From the NCBI GenBank assembly GCA_036645935.1, contig JAVXNE010000007.1:51266-115265 (forward strand): a DNA stretch of 64,000 nt, read 5' to 3'. Source of the stretch: JAUNBN01 sp036645935. Its GTDB lineage: Bacteria > Bacillota > Clostridia > Oscillospirales > Ruminococcaceae. The notes under the pieces were generated by a model that was given only the letters and a program-made list of their open reading frames with translations, had not been told where the DNA came from and did no database searches. The position numbers were made by a program, and so were the translations under genes. Below, piece after piece: positions 27,629 through 37,421 of this stretch (the stretch's first letter is position 1; each line of letters opens with the position of its first letter).

Positions 27629-28327
27629 TGGTCATCCCCCGATCTGTTGTTTTCCCGCTCTCCAAAACTACCACCGCTCATCGCAGTAAAGAGTCGAATG
27701 GCGGACGAATTTTTTGCGCTTTTTTGACCTGTTTTTACCGATATCATCGAAGATGAAAACACAAAGCACTTGTGCTCCCCTCTCGCTAATTTTATGACGC
27801 TCTCCGAGCTTTATTGACATAAAAAAAGCGCCTTGCACACCTTCCTCTGACAAAGATGTTTTCAGCTTTTAAAATTTACCGCTGGATTTTTGAAGTCCTA
27901 CGGCTTTTCCTTCGGCTATATATCTTACCCCGTTGAACAGCACATCAATAATTCTATCGTCCTGTTTTGGCATGCTCGCAGCTCTTTTCTACGGCATGTC
28001 ATATGGCGCAACCGTTGCCTGCGCGCTGTTTTCACGCGTTTTAAACCTGCCTATTCCTGCACTTCACGGCAAATCTGTCATTTTGCTGCTTGACGATGCG
28101 CCTATGGCGCTTATGAGCTACATATCCCGGTTCTTGTACGGTAATTAAGCCAATGTGATATACTGAAAATGCAAAAAAATTTTCTGAATCTGTAATTTAG
28201 GCATAGGGCGAGTAAATTCTATGTTTTCTGTGCAAATCTGCATATCAGCGCATAAATAATGGCAAAGCTCATCGCGAAAAACATTTAAAATTCACTGTAC
28301 TAATTAGTATATGAAAAGGAACAACTT
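27629..28327. other. Gene-poor, AT-richer region upstream of the adhesin
   Basis: Short ORFs on both strands (about 60-71 codons) overlap one another and lack convincing ribosome sites or recognisable domains. I see no RNA gene or mobile element. A 12-base palindrome, TACTAATTAGTA, lies at 28298-28309, typical in form of a MarR-type operator. Confidence 0.4.
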
Positions 28328-28546
28328 ATGATCAAAGGGTTTCACTTTGCATCATTTATAAAGCATCAGAGCATAGTTATTGAGACACTGATGCGGCTGT
28401 CACAGAAATTTGATTACCCATTTTTCAGCAAAGAGGATATGGCAACGGTTGTACTCTGCCATATGAGCAACATAAATTTTACCTTCGCAGAAAGAAGCAT
28501 TGATTGTTTGCAAACACCGAATTATCTTGCGATTTGCTCAGAATGA
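28328..28546 (+). CDS. Doubtful 72-residue ORF downstream of a palindrome
   Basis: The ATG is preceded by AAGGA at good spacing and by the palindrome TACTAATTAGTA at 28298-28309. The product (start MIKGFHFASFIKH) matches no family I recognise. It may be a small gene or a remnant; its base composition is more AT-rich than the neighbours. Confidence 0.25.
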   Translation: MIKGFHFASFIKHQSIVIETLMRLSQKFDYPFFSKEDMATVVLCHMSNINFTFAERSIDCLQTPNYLAICSE

Positions 28547-28675
28547 CAAAGTTATCCCTTTTGCTCATTGCCATATTTTTTTGTGCGTGAACGCCGCTGA
28601 CTTGCAAAGACGGGCAACTCAGTCGTGACCGCTGCTGTTTGAAACAATCGTCGCTGTTCATTCGTTATTAAAGTT

Positions 28676-28710
28676 AGAGGCTGCATATACTTTGTGTATA
28701 TGCAGCCTCT
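28676..28710. terminator. Hairpin downstream of clpE, possible bidirectional terminator
   Basis: A perfect 15-bp stem (28676-28690 with 28696-28710) and five-base loop. The plus side is followed by TTTAAAATATT and the minus side by AACTTTAATA, so the T tracts are weak in both directions. It lies 54 bases past the clpE stop and most likely ends that transcript. Confidence 0.65.
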
Positions 28711-28763
28711 TTAAAATATTACTATTTGTATAACTCGTTTTATATCCGCCATCAACCGAAGGT

Positions 28764-31037
28764 TTATTTTACCTCAATAACAATCTCACCCGAGTCGTTT
28801 GCCGTAAGCTTGATAGCTGTCGGAGGATCGTCTGCTCTGTCGACAAGGAGAGAGGCCAGTTTGTCCTCAACCTGCTTGCGAATTGTGCGGCGCAGGTCTC
28901 GAGCACCGTATTTTCCACCCTCGGCGAGCGCTGTGAGCGCAGACGTCGCTTTGTCGTCGTAACTGAAAACCACAAGTTTTTCGAGCAGTGGTCCGCGCAG
29001 CTCGTCGAGCATCAACCCCGCGATGCTGTTCATGCTCTCTTTTGAGAGCGCATTGAACACAATCACCTCGTCGACTCTGCTAAGAAACTCGGGTCGAAGA
29101 AAGTCAGACAGCGATTTCATCATTTTGTCACTGTTCATGCCCTCTATTGTCTGGCCGAATCCTGCGAGCGAACTGTTGATTGATGAACCTGCGTTGCTCG
29201 TCATACACACAACTGTGTGCTCAAAGTTCACGACACGACCCTGACCGTCGGTCACACGGCCCTCGTCGAGAATCTGTAGCAGCACGTTCATCACGTCGGG
29301 ATGTGCTTTTTCGATTTCATCAAACAGCACCACGCTGTACGGGCGGCGGCGCACCTTTTCGGTGAGTTGCCCCGCCTCATCATATCCGACATATCCGGGA
29401 GGTGAACCGATTAACCGCGCAACCGCGTGTTTTTCCATGTACTCCGACATGTCAATCCGAATGAGGGGATCAACCGAATCGAACAGCTCGTTTGCAAGCA
29501 CCTTGACAAGCTCGGTCTTTCCGACGCCCGTGGGACCGATGAAAATGAACGACGCGGGACGTCTGCGCTTGGAGAGCCCGACGCGCGAGCGCTTGATTGC
29601 CGCAGCGACGGCCTCAACAGCGTTGTCCTGTCCGATTATATGCTTTTTCATCGCATTTTCGAGTCCTGCGACTTTTTTGTACTCGCTCTTTTCAATGCGA
29701 TTGGCCGGTATGCCGGTCCACATCTCGACAACTTTTGATAAATCGGCAGTTGTCACCTCGAGGCTGCTAATAATCGGCGTCAGTTCTTGAATGCGCTCGT
29801 CATATTTCAATCCCTCGCTCTTAAGTTGTGCGATTTTCTCGTAATCGGTATTCTCTTTTTCAACCTCAACACGCTCTTTTTCAAGCAGTTCGGCAAGTTT
29901 TTTTGAAAGCTGATCATATTCGGTCAGCTCGGGGCAGCGCAGCGCACGACAGGCAGATGCCTCGTCGAGAAGATCAATCGCCTTGTCTGGCAAGAATCTG
30001 TCGGATATATATCGCTCGGACAGCGCGACGCACAGCTCGATGATCTCGTCGCTGACATTCACCCCGTGATATTTTTCGTAGTACTCCTTGATTCCCTTGA
30101 GCATATCAACAGTGTCGTCGATTGACGGTTCCTCGATTTTAACAGGTTGAAATCGCCGCTCGAGCGCCTGATCTTTTTCAATATATTTGCGGTATTCGGC
30201 AAATGTCGTCGCGCCAATGACCTGAATCTCTCCGCGCGAGAGTGAAGGCTTGAGAATATTTGCAGCACTCATCGCCCCGTCTGAGTCGCCGGCTCCCGTG
30301 AGATTGTGAACCTCGTCAATAAACAGAATTATATTTCCGAGAGCCTTGACCTCACTCACAAGCTCTTTGACGCGGCTCTCGAATTGCCCGCGAAACTGCG
30401 TTCCAGCAACAAGCGCGGTCAGATCGAGCAGGCAGAGTTCCTTGTCAAGCATTTTGGCGGGGACGTCCCCGCTCGCTATTCGCAGTGCTATTCCTTCTGC
30501 AATTGCGGTCTTTCCGACGCCCGCCTCACCGATAAGGCAGGGATTGTTCTTCTGACGTCGGCAGAGAATCTGCAGCGTTCGCTCGATTTCTTTATCTCGC
30601 CCGATTATTCGATCGAGTTTTCCATCCTTAGCCTTTTTCGAGAGGTTGTCGCAGTATGTGTCGATAGACTTGCGCTTGCCGTCATCCGTCTGAGACCTGC
30701 CATTTTTGCGACGGGATTGCGTCGGTTCGCCACTGAATGGCGAGCCGTCCGAGTCGGCAGCCAAGCCCGAAAATATATTTGGAAACGTCGGAGAGCCACC
30801 CGTCTCAAAATCAGGTGCATCTTCGTCGGGCAAAACCTCTCCGGGCATCATAAACTGCTCCGAAAAAGCCTCAAGCTCCTCTTCATTGATGTTGAAACGC
30901 TTCATGAGGTCGTCAATGGGCTTTATTCCGAGCTGCCGCGCACACACCAGGCACAGCCCCTCATTTATAGTTTTGTCTCCCTCAAGCCTCGTCATGAACA
31001 CGACCGCCGGTCGTTTTTTGCATCTTGAACAAAGCAT
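28764..31037 (-). CDS. clpE: ATP-dependent Clp unfoldase, ClpE type
   Basis: Hexameric AAA+ unfoldase that feeds substrates to ClpP. The N-terminal zinc finger (Cys3, Cys6, Cys29, Cys32) is the ClpE hallmark and replaces the usual Clp N-domain. Two AAA+ modules follow: Walker A GEAGVGKT (about residue 167) and GPTGVGKT (about 500). Between them lies a UVR-like coiled segment (TDYEKIAQLKSEGL). SLAGFGQ in the second module resembles the ClpP-docking loop. At 757 residues it is slightly longer than Bacillus ClpE, owing to an acidic linker after the finger. It is the last gene of a long minus-strand series. No clear CtsR operator was seen upstream. Confidence 0.93.
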   Translation of the reverse strand: MLCSRCKKRPAVVFMTRLEGDKTINEGLCLVCARQLGIKPIDDLMKRFNINEEELEAFSEQFMMPGEVLPDEDAPDFETGGSPTFPNIFSGLAADSDGSPFSGEPTQSRRKNGRSQTDDGKRKSIDTYCDNLSKKAKDGKLDRIIGRDKEIERTLQILCRRQKNNPCLIGEAGVGKTAIAEGIALRIASGDVPAKMLDKELCLLDLTALVAGTQFRGQFESRVKELVSEVKALGNIILFIDEVHNLTGAGDSDGAMSAANILKPSLSRGEIQVIGATTFAEYRKYIEKDQALERRFQPVKIEEPSIDDTVDMLKGIKEYYEKYHGVNVSDEIIELCVALSERYISDRFLPDKAIDLLDEASACRALRCPELTEYDQLSKKLAELLEKERVEVEKENTDYEKIAQLKSEGLKYDERIQELTPIISSLEVTTADLSKVVEMWTGIPANRIEKSEYKKVAGLENAMKKHIIGQDNAVEAVAAAIKRSRVGLSKRRRPASFIFIGPTGVGKTELVKVLANELFDSVDPLIRIDMSEYMEKHAVARLIGSPPGYVGYDEAGQLTEKVRRRPYSVVLFDEIEKAHPDVMNVLLQILDEGRVTDGQGRVVNFEHTVVCMTSNAGSSINSSLAGFGQTIEGMNSDKMMKSLSDFLRPEFLSRVDEVIVFNALSKESMNSIAGLMLDELRGPLLEKLVVFSYDDKATSALTALAEGGKYGARDLRRTIRKQVEDKLASLLVDRADDPPTAIKLTANDSGEIVIEVK

Positions 31038-31087
31038 TTATTTTTACCTTTAATATCCTTTTCTAAAAAGTTAAATTGCATTTTTCG

Positions 31088-31786
31088 TCAAACAACCGCC
31101 GCCGCTATAACATTGAGCAGATTATGCGGATAAATAAGTGAGAACAAAAATGTCCTGTCGACAATTTCTGAGTTCAGCCACGTAAGTGTGTCACCCGATG
31201 ATTTAATGAAAAGCGCACACACCGACACGAATATGTAGCACCAAAGCGCACCGACAGCGAGTCCTAAAACACCGCCGAGAATTTTGTTGAGCGGTCCGAG
31301 CAACGGCACCTTGTTGGCCGTGCGCAATATGCCAACAAGCAGGTTGATCACAATTATTGCCGCTATGAAAACCGCAATTGCAATCGCAGAGTGCACGATG
31401 TTGCGCACTGTTGAACCAACTGTTCCCTCGACAATTGTCTCGCTCACGCCGGTGGCATTTTCAGCATCCGGACCCGCGGGAGCATCTGCGGCATTCGAGC
31501 TTTCTTCTTTTCCGAAGAGCGCCGCGATTATGCTGTTCTCATCGAGCATGGTCGCCACGCCGCCGCTGTCTTGTATCTTCTGCTCAACCTGGGCCAGGAG
31601 CTTGTCCTTGACGACACTTTCATAAACAAAAGGCGTCAGCCGGTCGCTTGCCCAAAACGCGAGCAACAGCGCCGCCACACCGCCAATTATCCCAACGGCT
31701 GCCGCAAGCAGACCTTTTCTGTAGTAAATATAAAAACCCAGCAAACATAACAGCAGGATGATCGCATCAAGCATCAGCCAATACAT
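31088..31786 (-). CDS. cvpA: CvpA family membrane protein
   Basis: A 232-residue CvpA/colicin-V-production-like protein. There are four predicted membrane helices: about residues 5-23, 27-46, 132-155 and 172-200 of the chosen form. A non-conserved polar insert lies between helices two and three. The ATG at 31786 is chosen for the AAGGAGG box eight bases upstream. It overlaps the 3' end of the DUF5711 gene, a pairing common in Clostridia. The role is unclear; CvpA proteins are linked to envelope stress. Confidence 0.85.
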   Translation of the reverse strand: MYWLMLDAIILLLCLLGFYIYYRKGLLAAAVGIIGGVAALLLAFWASDRLTPFVYESVVKDKLLAQVEQKIQDSGGVATMLDENSIIAALFGKEESSNAADAPAGPDAENATGVSETIVEGTVGSTVRNIVHSAIAIAVFIAAIIVINLLVGILRTANKVPLLGPLNKILGGVLGLAVGALWCYIFVSVCALFIKSSGDTLTWLNSEIVDRTFLFSLIYPHNLLNVIAAAVV

Positions 31787-32960
31787 CCGAATCCTCCTTG
31801 GGTGGTTCAATCGTTTCAGTCAAGCGTTGCGCGCGATCGGGCAACACTTCTATTATACTCGAAAATTCCACTATGTTTAGAGCTTTTATGTCCGATTTGT
31901 AAACTTTTATCACACCACCGTTCGCAGCGCACATCAGGAGCTTGCCGTCCGAGAGCAAATACAGCCGATCGCCCGACATGCAAAGATCGTTTATCCTGCC
32001 GCAAGAAAGCACCTCTCCGCATTGTTTGAGCGAGCGGTCGAGGATCACAGCTGAATTTATCGCGGGGCGTCGGTTATCACCAAACCCCAGCGCGAGGCGG
32101 CTTCCGCTGTCGTGCGCAACGGCGAGAAGCGGGCGTCCGCTAAAGGAATAGGAAGACTTAGTTTCCCCGTCCGGACTAACCTTAAACACGTCTTCCCCCG
32201 TAATCGCGGTGAAAGAGCCATTGTCCTCCAGAATGAGATCAACCACAATTCCGTCAAAGTTGGTTACTGCCAGTTCTTTTTCCCCTGCGATGTCGATAAC
32301 CGTTATCTGCGAGCTGAGCGTTCCGCTGCTTATTGACAACGTGACCGCCGCCATGCAGTGTCCTTTAGTTGATATGGCCGCGAGTAGCGGAAAGCCGTTC
32401 GCGCCATTCCATGACATCATGGACTTGTATTCACCGTTCCCATATGCCGTAAGCTCGCACATATAGCGCTCGCTCTCGGTCAGCACAGCAAGCTCTCCGT
32501 TGTCCGACATAGCCGCATCGATTATAGCGTCATTTGTCGAAAGCGCGACAAGTTCTGATGTGCGATTAAAAATCTTGATATCACGGCTTCCGCGATTGCA
32601 CAGAGCTATGCGGTTGCCCGCTGCGGCAATAAAAGGGGACACAAACCCGTGATCAACTTCCTGTAGTTTTGCGCCTCTTCGCGAGACGACGACAAGCTCA
32701 TTGTCCGACACCGACGCGAACGCCGAGGACAACCTTTCGGTCTGGAGCGGCGCGCCCTCGCCCATTTCGGAAGGCCAGCCGCCTCCACTGAAAGTTGCGG
32801 AGAAAAAATCTCCCACATCCTTAAGCGTCGTGGAGGTAAACGTGTTCACCGCGATAACCGCGACGACTATGAGCGCAAGCGCGCCGACAAATCTCGACGT
32901 GCGCTTCAAATTGTATCTGCGTCGCTTTTTCTTGCGCGCTTCTGTTATCTCGTCGTTCAT
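31767..32960 (-). CDS. DUF5711 family protein, membrane-anchored beta-propeller-like
   Basis: A 397-residue protein with a strongly basic N-terminus (KKKRRRYNLKRT), one membrane helix (about residues 23-42) and a large extracellular domain made of repeating short beta segments, resembling a beta-propeller. This matches clostridial DUF5711 proteins, which sit next to CvpA as here. The ATG at 32960 gives MNDEIT and avoids a 14-residue upstream extension. Function unknown; I infer an envelope role. Confidence 0.75.
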   Translation of the reverse strand: MNDEITEARKKKRRRYNLKRTSRFVGALALIVVAVIAVNTFTSTTLKDVGDFFSATFSGGGWPSEMGEGAPLQTERLSSAFASVSDNELVVVSRRGAKLQEVDHGFVSPFIAAAGNRIALCNRGSRDIKIFNRTSELVALSTNDAIIDAAMSDNGELAVLTESERYMCELTAYGNGEYKSMMSWNGANGFPLLAAISTKGHCMAAVTLSISSGTLSSQITVIDIAGEKELAVTNFDGIVVDLILEDNGSFTAITGEDVFKVSPDGETKSSYSFSGRPLLAVAHDSGSRLALGFGDNRRPAINSAVILDRSLKQCGEVLSCGRINDLCMSGDRLYLLSDGKLLMCAANGGVIKVYKSDIKALNIVEFSSIIEVLPDRAQRLTETIEPPKEDSDVLADA

Positions 32961-33038
32961 ATGCACCCCTGTTTGCAGCAGATATGCTATCCTCGCGCTC
33001 AAATTAATAAACGCTTATCACTTGACAAGGCAGTCGCT

Positions 33039-33800
33039 TCACTCGGGCACTGCGAGCGTCTCCTCATCGTATATCACATCGGCAAGATAAAGCCCGCAAG
33101 CGGGCGCCGTCGGAAAACGATTGGTGCGAACACCTGTCTCAAGCGCGCGCTCGATATCGTCTCGCGTGAGCTTTCCCCGTGCCGCATTCATCAGCGTTCC
33201 GGCCATTATCCTTACCATATTGTATAAAAAGCCGTCGGCGCAGACGGAAAAAATCACGAGCTCGCCATCGCGCGATACCGAAAAATCACAAACTGTGCGC
33301 ACCGTGCTCTCGGCGTCGGTTTTAATCGAGCAAAACGCCGCAAAGTCATGAGTTCCCACAAAAGCCTTGGCTATGCCGTCCAACTTGCGCTCGTCGATAT
33401 GCGTCACAAACTGCGCGGCGCGGCCGTGAAAAAACGGGTCTAGCACGCGAGAATTATACACTTTGTATATGTATCGTTTTGCGCGCGCGGAGTATCGCGC
33501 GTGAAAATCATCAGAAACAGGCCGCGCGGATATCACACGAACGTCGCGCGGAAGATGTGCGTTTATTGCGAGCACGAGCTTTCCAAGCGGGGTCACGCCC
33601 TCACGATCAAAGCTTATGCAGAATTTTTCGGCGTGAACTCCGGAATCGGTACGAGAGCACAGCTTGACATCGGGCCGCTCGCCGGTCGCTCCCTCAAGCG
33701 CGAGTTGAAAGACCTCTTGTATGGTCAGCGCGTTGGCCTGAATCTGCGAGCCATGGTATGCAGTGCCGACAAATTTCAGTGTTGCAAGCACTCGAGACAC
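33039..33800 (-). CDS. truA: tRNA pseudouridine synthase A
   Basis: Isomerises uridines 38-40 in the tRNA anticodon arm. The catalytic Asp is in CSRTDSGVHA (about residue 51) and the N-terminus has FVGTAYHGSQ. Later RYIYKVYNS and AFVGTHDFAAFCS fit TruA. The 253-residue length is typical. The start is probably GTG, one base after the ecfT stop. The ecfA1-ecfA2-ecfT-truA order is widespread in Firmicutes, usually downstream of ribosomal protein genes that are absent here. Confidence 0.95.
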   Translation of the reverse strand: MSRVLATLKFVGTAYHGSQIQANALTIQEVFQLALEGATGERPDVKLCSRTDSGVHAEKFCISFDREGVTPLGKLVLAINAHLPRDVRVISARPVSDDFHARYSARAKRYIYKVYNSRVLDPFFHGRAAQFVTHIDERKLDGIAKAFVGTHDFAAFCSIKTDAESTVRTVCDFSVSRDGELVIFSVCADGFLYNMVRIMAGTLMNAARGKLTRDDIERALETGVRTNRFPTAPACGLYLADVIYDEETLAVPE

Positions 33801-33801
33801 T

Positions 33802-34614
33802 TTATATCACCGAGGGAATGAAATAGTTGCTTGCGATAACGGCCGAAAAAACAAACAAGAAAATGATTGTCCCTATGACATCGATTTTTCCGAGTTTCAG
33901 CTGTTTTAACCGCGTTCTGCCCTCTCCTCCGCGATAGCACCGACATTCCATCGCGAGAGCAAGCTCGTCGGCGCGGCGAAAGCTCGAGATGAAAAGCGGC
34001 ACCAACACAGGCACCAGTGCCTTAATCCTCGCAGTGAAGCTGCCGGTGTCAAGGCTCGCCCCGCGTGATTTCTGCGCCGACATGATCTTGTCGGTCTCTT
34101 CGATGAGCGTCGGGATAAAGCGCAGCGCAATGGTCATCATCATTGCGAGCTCGTGCACCGGAAGCTTGAGCTTTGCGAGCGGCTTCATCAGACGCTCGAT
34201 CCCATCGGTGAGCTCGATCGGCGAGGTCGTGTATGTCAGAAGAGAACTGCCTGCAATCAGGCAGACAATGCGCAGCGAGAGGATTATCGCAAAATAAATT
34301 CCCTGCTTTGTGATGGTTATTTTCCAAATTGTAAGCAGTGGATCACCATCCATGAAAAACATGTTGAGCAGCGACGTGAATATTACAATTGGTATAATCG
34401 GTTTGATGCTTTTGCCAATCATGCGTATCGGAACTTTCGCTATCGAAAAGAGTACAAGGCAGAAAAATATTGTCAGCGCGATACCGACAGGGTTGTCCGA
34501 GCTGAACAGCATAACTATAAGTAGGACTGTGAAAATTATCTTGACGCGCGGGTCGAGGCGATGAATCGGAGAGGAGCCGTAAAGATACTGTCCGAACGTG
34601 ATGTCTTTAAGCAT
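33802..34614 (-). CDS. ecfT: ECF transporter transmembrane subunit EcfT
   Basis: The scaffold membrane subunit of group II energy-coupling factor transporters, 270 residues from the chosen ATG. Helices occur at about residues 24-60, 62-80, 105-125 and 240-262. The coupling helices carry AQKSRGASLD and AMECRCYRGGEGRT. The second is usually quoted as an Ala-Arg-Gly motif, here Cys-Arg-Cys. It would join EcfA1, EcfA2 and exchangeable S-components such as the ThiT encoded at 60.8 kb. It overlaps ecfA2 by eight bases. Confidence 0.95.
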   Translation of the reverse strand: MLKDITFGQYLYGSSPIHRLDPRVKIIFTVLLIVMLFSSDNPVGIALTIFFCLVLFSIAKVPIRMIGKSIKPIIPIVIFTSLLNMFFMDGDPLLTIWKITITKQGIYFAIILSLRIVCLIAGSSLLTYTTSPIELTDGIERLMKPLAKLKLPVHELAMMMTIALRFIPTLIEETDKIMSAQKSRGASLDTGSFTARIKALVPVLVPLFISSFRRADELALAMECRCYRGGEGRTRLKQLKLGKIDVIGTIIFLFVFSAVIASNYFIPSVI

Positions 34615-35476
34615 TCCCGACGTCCCCCTTTCCGAGCGCTTGAAGCAGCGACGCAATCGCCGCATCCATCGAATAAACTCCGGTGTCGACGTCGAATCCG
34701 CGGCGGTGCAGCTCGAGCATTATCGACGTGACTAACGGTATTGACAGCCCGAGTTTTTCAAGCTTTTCCGAGCAGCGGAACACGTTGGGTGTGGTGTCGA
34801 ACAGCACCTGCTCCCCGTTTTCAAGGACCAGCACCCTGTCGGCGAAACGCGCGACATCGTCCATACTGTGCGAGACGAGCAAAACGGTATTCCCGCGTTT
34901 TTTGTGGTATTCCCATATCTCGCCGAGAATCTCGACGCAGCCCTGGGGATCGAGACCCGCAGTGGGCTCGTCGAGGATGAGAACCTCTGGTTCCATCGCG
35001 ATGACTCCCGCTATGGCGACACGGCGTTTCTGTCCGCCTGAAAGCTCAAATGGCGAACGGTCGAGCATGTCCTTGCCTATTCCGACAAATTCACATGCCG
35101 AGAGCACCCTTCTTTGAATCTCCTCGGCTGAAAGTCCCATGTTTGTCGGGCCAAAGGCGACGTCTTTATAGACAGTCTCCTCGAATAGCTGATATTCAGG
35201 ATACTGAAAAACAAGCCCGACTTTGAATCGGCAGTCGCGCAGGCATTCCTTGCTCTTCCAGATATCCTCACCGTCGACGAACACCTGTCCCGACGTCGGC
35301 TTGAGCAATCCGTTGAGCTGCTGTATAAAAGTGGATTTTCCGGAGCCTGTAGCCCCGATTATTCCGATAAACTCCCCTTTTTCAAATGACAGGTTAAGCC
35401 CGTTCACCGCAATTTTCTCATCCGGCATTCCTGCTGCATATTTGAACACAAGATCCTTGATTTCAATAACGCTCAT
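34607..35476 (-). CDS. ecfA2: ECF transporter ATPase EcfA2
   Basis: ABC ATPase of 289 residues that powers vitamin uptake with EcfA1 and EcfT. Walker A is IGATGSGKSTF, the Q-loop FQYPEYQLFEE (the extended form typical of EcfA2), the signature LSGGQKRR, Walker B VLILDEPTAGLDPQG and the switch His in LLVSHSMDD. The start overlaps the ecfA1 stop by four bases. Confidence 0.95.
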   Translation of the reverse strand: MSVIEIKDLVFKYAAGMPDEKIAVNGLNLSFEKGEFIGIIGATGSGKSTFIQQLNGLLKPTSGQVFVDGEDIWKSKECLRDCRFKVGLVFQYPEYQLFEETVYKDVAFGPTNMGLSAEEIQRRVLSACEFVGIGKDMLDRSPFELSGGQKRRVAIAGVIAMEPEVLILDEPTAGLDPQGCVEILGEIWEYHKKRGNTVLLVSHSMDDVARFADRVLVLENGEQVLFDTTPNVFRCSEKLEKLGLSIPLVTSIMLELHRRGFDVDTGVYSMDAAIASLLQALGKGDVGNA

Positions 35477-36315
35477 CTCGCCGCCTCCAGTAACTCCGCG
35501 AGACGGTCAACGCACATCTCAGGCAGAACGATATTGCGATCGATATCAACGCCCCGTTCGGCAAGGCGGCGGCAGAGCTCGGTTGTGCGAGGAACGTCTA
35601 AGCCCAGAGTTCTTACACCTTCCGCATCTGCGAAGATGTCGCGTGGCGCCCCATTTTTGGCGAGCTTTCCTTTGTCAAGAATGACCACTCGGTCGGCAGT
35701 CGCGGCCTCCTCCATGAAATGGGTGATGAGCACGACGGTTATTCCCTGTTCTCTATTGAGCCGACGCACTGTTTCTATCACGCGGCGGCGTCCAAACGGG
35801 TCAAGCATCGCCGTGGGCTCATCGAGAACAATGCACTTCGGACGCATTGCGAGCACCCCCGCTATAGCAACTCGCTGCTTCTGCCCACCCGACAGCTTAT
35901 GCGGCGCATCCTTTTTGTGGTTGGAAAGTCCTACAGCCTCGAGGGACTCATCGACTCTGGCGCGGATTTCAACGGGAGGCACTCCGAGGTTCTCGAGAGC
36001 GAACGCCACATCTTCCTCAACGACAGTCGCCACTATCTGGTTGTCCGGGTTTTGGAACACCATGCCCACACTCTCGCGTATATCATATATATGTTCCTCG
36101 TCGGTGGTATCCATGCCGAGAACGGTCACCGATCCCGAGGAGGGCAGTAAAATCGCGTTCATATGCTTTGCGAGTGTAGATTTTCCCGAGCCGTTCGCGC
36201 CCAGCACAGCGACGAACTCGCCGCGACCGACGTCAAGAGTCACCCCGTCGATAACAAAGCCGTCCTCGTCGCCGTACAGAAAATATATGTCTTCTATTTC
36301 AATAATCTTGTCCAC
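35473..36315 (-). CDS. ecfA1: ECF transporter ATPase EcfA1
   Basis: ABC ATPase of 280 residues, partner of EcfA2. Walker A is LGANGSGKSTLAKH, the Q-loop VFQNPDNQIV (characteristic of EcfA1), the signature LSGGQKQR, Walker B CIVLDEPTAMLDPFG and the switch His in VLITHFMEE. The start is a GTG behind an AAGGAA box. It opens the ecfA1-ecfA2-ecfT-truA series. Confidence 0.95.
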   Translation of the reverse strand: MDKIIEIEDIYFLYGDEDGFVIDGVTLDVGRGEFVAVLGANGSGKSTLAKHMNAILLPSSGSVTVLGMDTTDEEHIYDIRESVGMVFQNPDNQIVATVVEEDVAFALENLGVPPVEIRARVDESLEAVGLSNHKKDAPHKLSGGQKQRVAIAGVLAMRPKCIVLDEPTAMLDPFGRRRVIETVRRLNREQGITVVLITHFMEEAATADRVVILDKGKLAKNGAPRDIFADAEGVRTLGLDVPRTTELCRRLAERGVDIDRNIVLPEMCVDRLAELLEAAR

Positions 36316-36554
36316 CGGTAATTCCTTTTCATCTTAAAACGCCTAAGGTTATTATTGTGTCATTTGCAGATGAGTCTTATGTCCGTCGCGCGTCGGAAAG
36401 CTGCGCATATACACGAATACCCGATTAAACAGCACCTGATTTCGGCGTATATACCCTCTTCGCTGTCCGTCGCTTCGATCTGTTTTTTGTCGACATCGCA
36501 ACGTCATAGGGCTTTTTCCTATGCGTTGTTGTGCTTTGAGCATCAGCATCTGAA

Positions 36555-37421
36555 TCAGAACAGCGCCAGTGTCGTAGCCCCGCACGGCAGCGCAAGACCG
36601 CTCCCGCTCACGGGAATTCCGATCTCCTCGCTCTCGACACGGCAGCTTTTGAACCCTGAAAACGCTGTCGCAACGACATATCCCATCGCTGACGGGGCAA
36701 GCCCCGCCGTGTAGGAATTGAGCGCAAAGAAAAGCGGGTTGTCTGTCAAGATGTCCCGACACTCGCTCACAAGATCAAAAACGCAGTCTTCAAGCCGCCA
36801 CATCTCGCCGTTTGGGCCGCGTCCGTAGCTCGGAGGATCCATTATTATGGCGTCGTAGCGTGAACCTCTGCGCTTCTCGCGCGCGACAAATTTGGAACAA
36901 TCATCTACGATATACCGTGTCTCGCGCTCGGACATACCATTCAGCTCGACATTGCGCCGCGCCGCGCCCACCATTCCCTTGCTCGCGTCGACATGGCAGA
37001 CTGACGCCCCCGCTCTGAGACAGGCAACGGTTGCGCCACCCGTGTATCCGAAAAGGTTGAGCACTCTTATCGACCGCCCCGCTTGCAAGATGCATTTCTC
37101 ATATAGCACCCAGTTCGCCGCTTGTTCGGGGAACACACCGGTGTGTTTGAATCCGGTTGGGGTGACATACATCTTTATTCTTTCATCCCAGCATATCATC
37201 CATTCGGACGGCAGCCGGCGTCGGTATTCCCACGCACCTCCGCCCTTATCTGAGCGGTGATACCACGCGTCAGCTTTGCGCCACAGCGGATTGCTCTCGT
37301 CGGTGCGCCACACAACCTGCGGGTCGGGACGCACGAGGACAAAATCCCCCCATCGCTCGAGCCTTCTGCCGGCGCTCGCGTCTACAAGTTCGTAATCCTG
37401 CCAGCCCGTCGCCGTTCTCAC
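36555..37421 (-). CDS. SAM-dependent rRNA methyltransferase, RlmI/RlmK-like
   Basis: A 288-residue class I methyltransferase. The SAM motif is VLNLFGYTGGATVACL (about residue 120), followed by HVDASKGMV. The target-base motif IMDPPSYGRGP (about 193) resembles the DPP(K/S)F-like motif of 23S rRNA cytosine-C5 and related methylases. There is no PUA domain. The start is a GTG overlapping the glmM stop. The exact RNA position cannot be deduced. The 240 bases downstream contain a small hairpin (about 36497-36531) but no gene. Confidence 0.85.
   Translation of the reverse strand: MRTATGWQDYELVDASAGRRLERWGDFVLVRPDPQVVWRTDESNPLWRKADAWYHRSDKGGGAWEYRRRLPSEWMICWDERIKMYVTPTGFKHTGVFPEQAANWVLYEKCILQAGRSIRVLNLFGYTGGATVACLRAGASVCHVDASKGMVGAARRNVELNGMSERETRYIVDDCSKFVAREKRRGSRYDAIIMDPPSYGRGPNGEMWRLEDCVFDLVSECRDILTDNPLFFALNSYTAGLAPSAMGYVVATAFSGFKSCRVESEEIGIPVSGSGLALPCGATTLALF

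Noticed and set aside
36497..36531. Terminator between the methyltransferase gene and ecfA1
   Set aside because: A hairpin is present but no T tract follows it on either strand at the right place.
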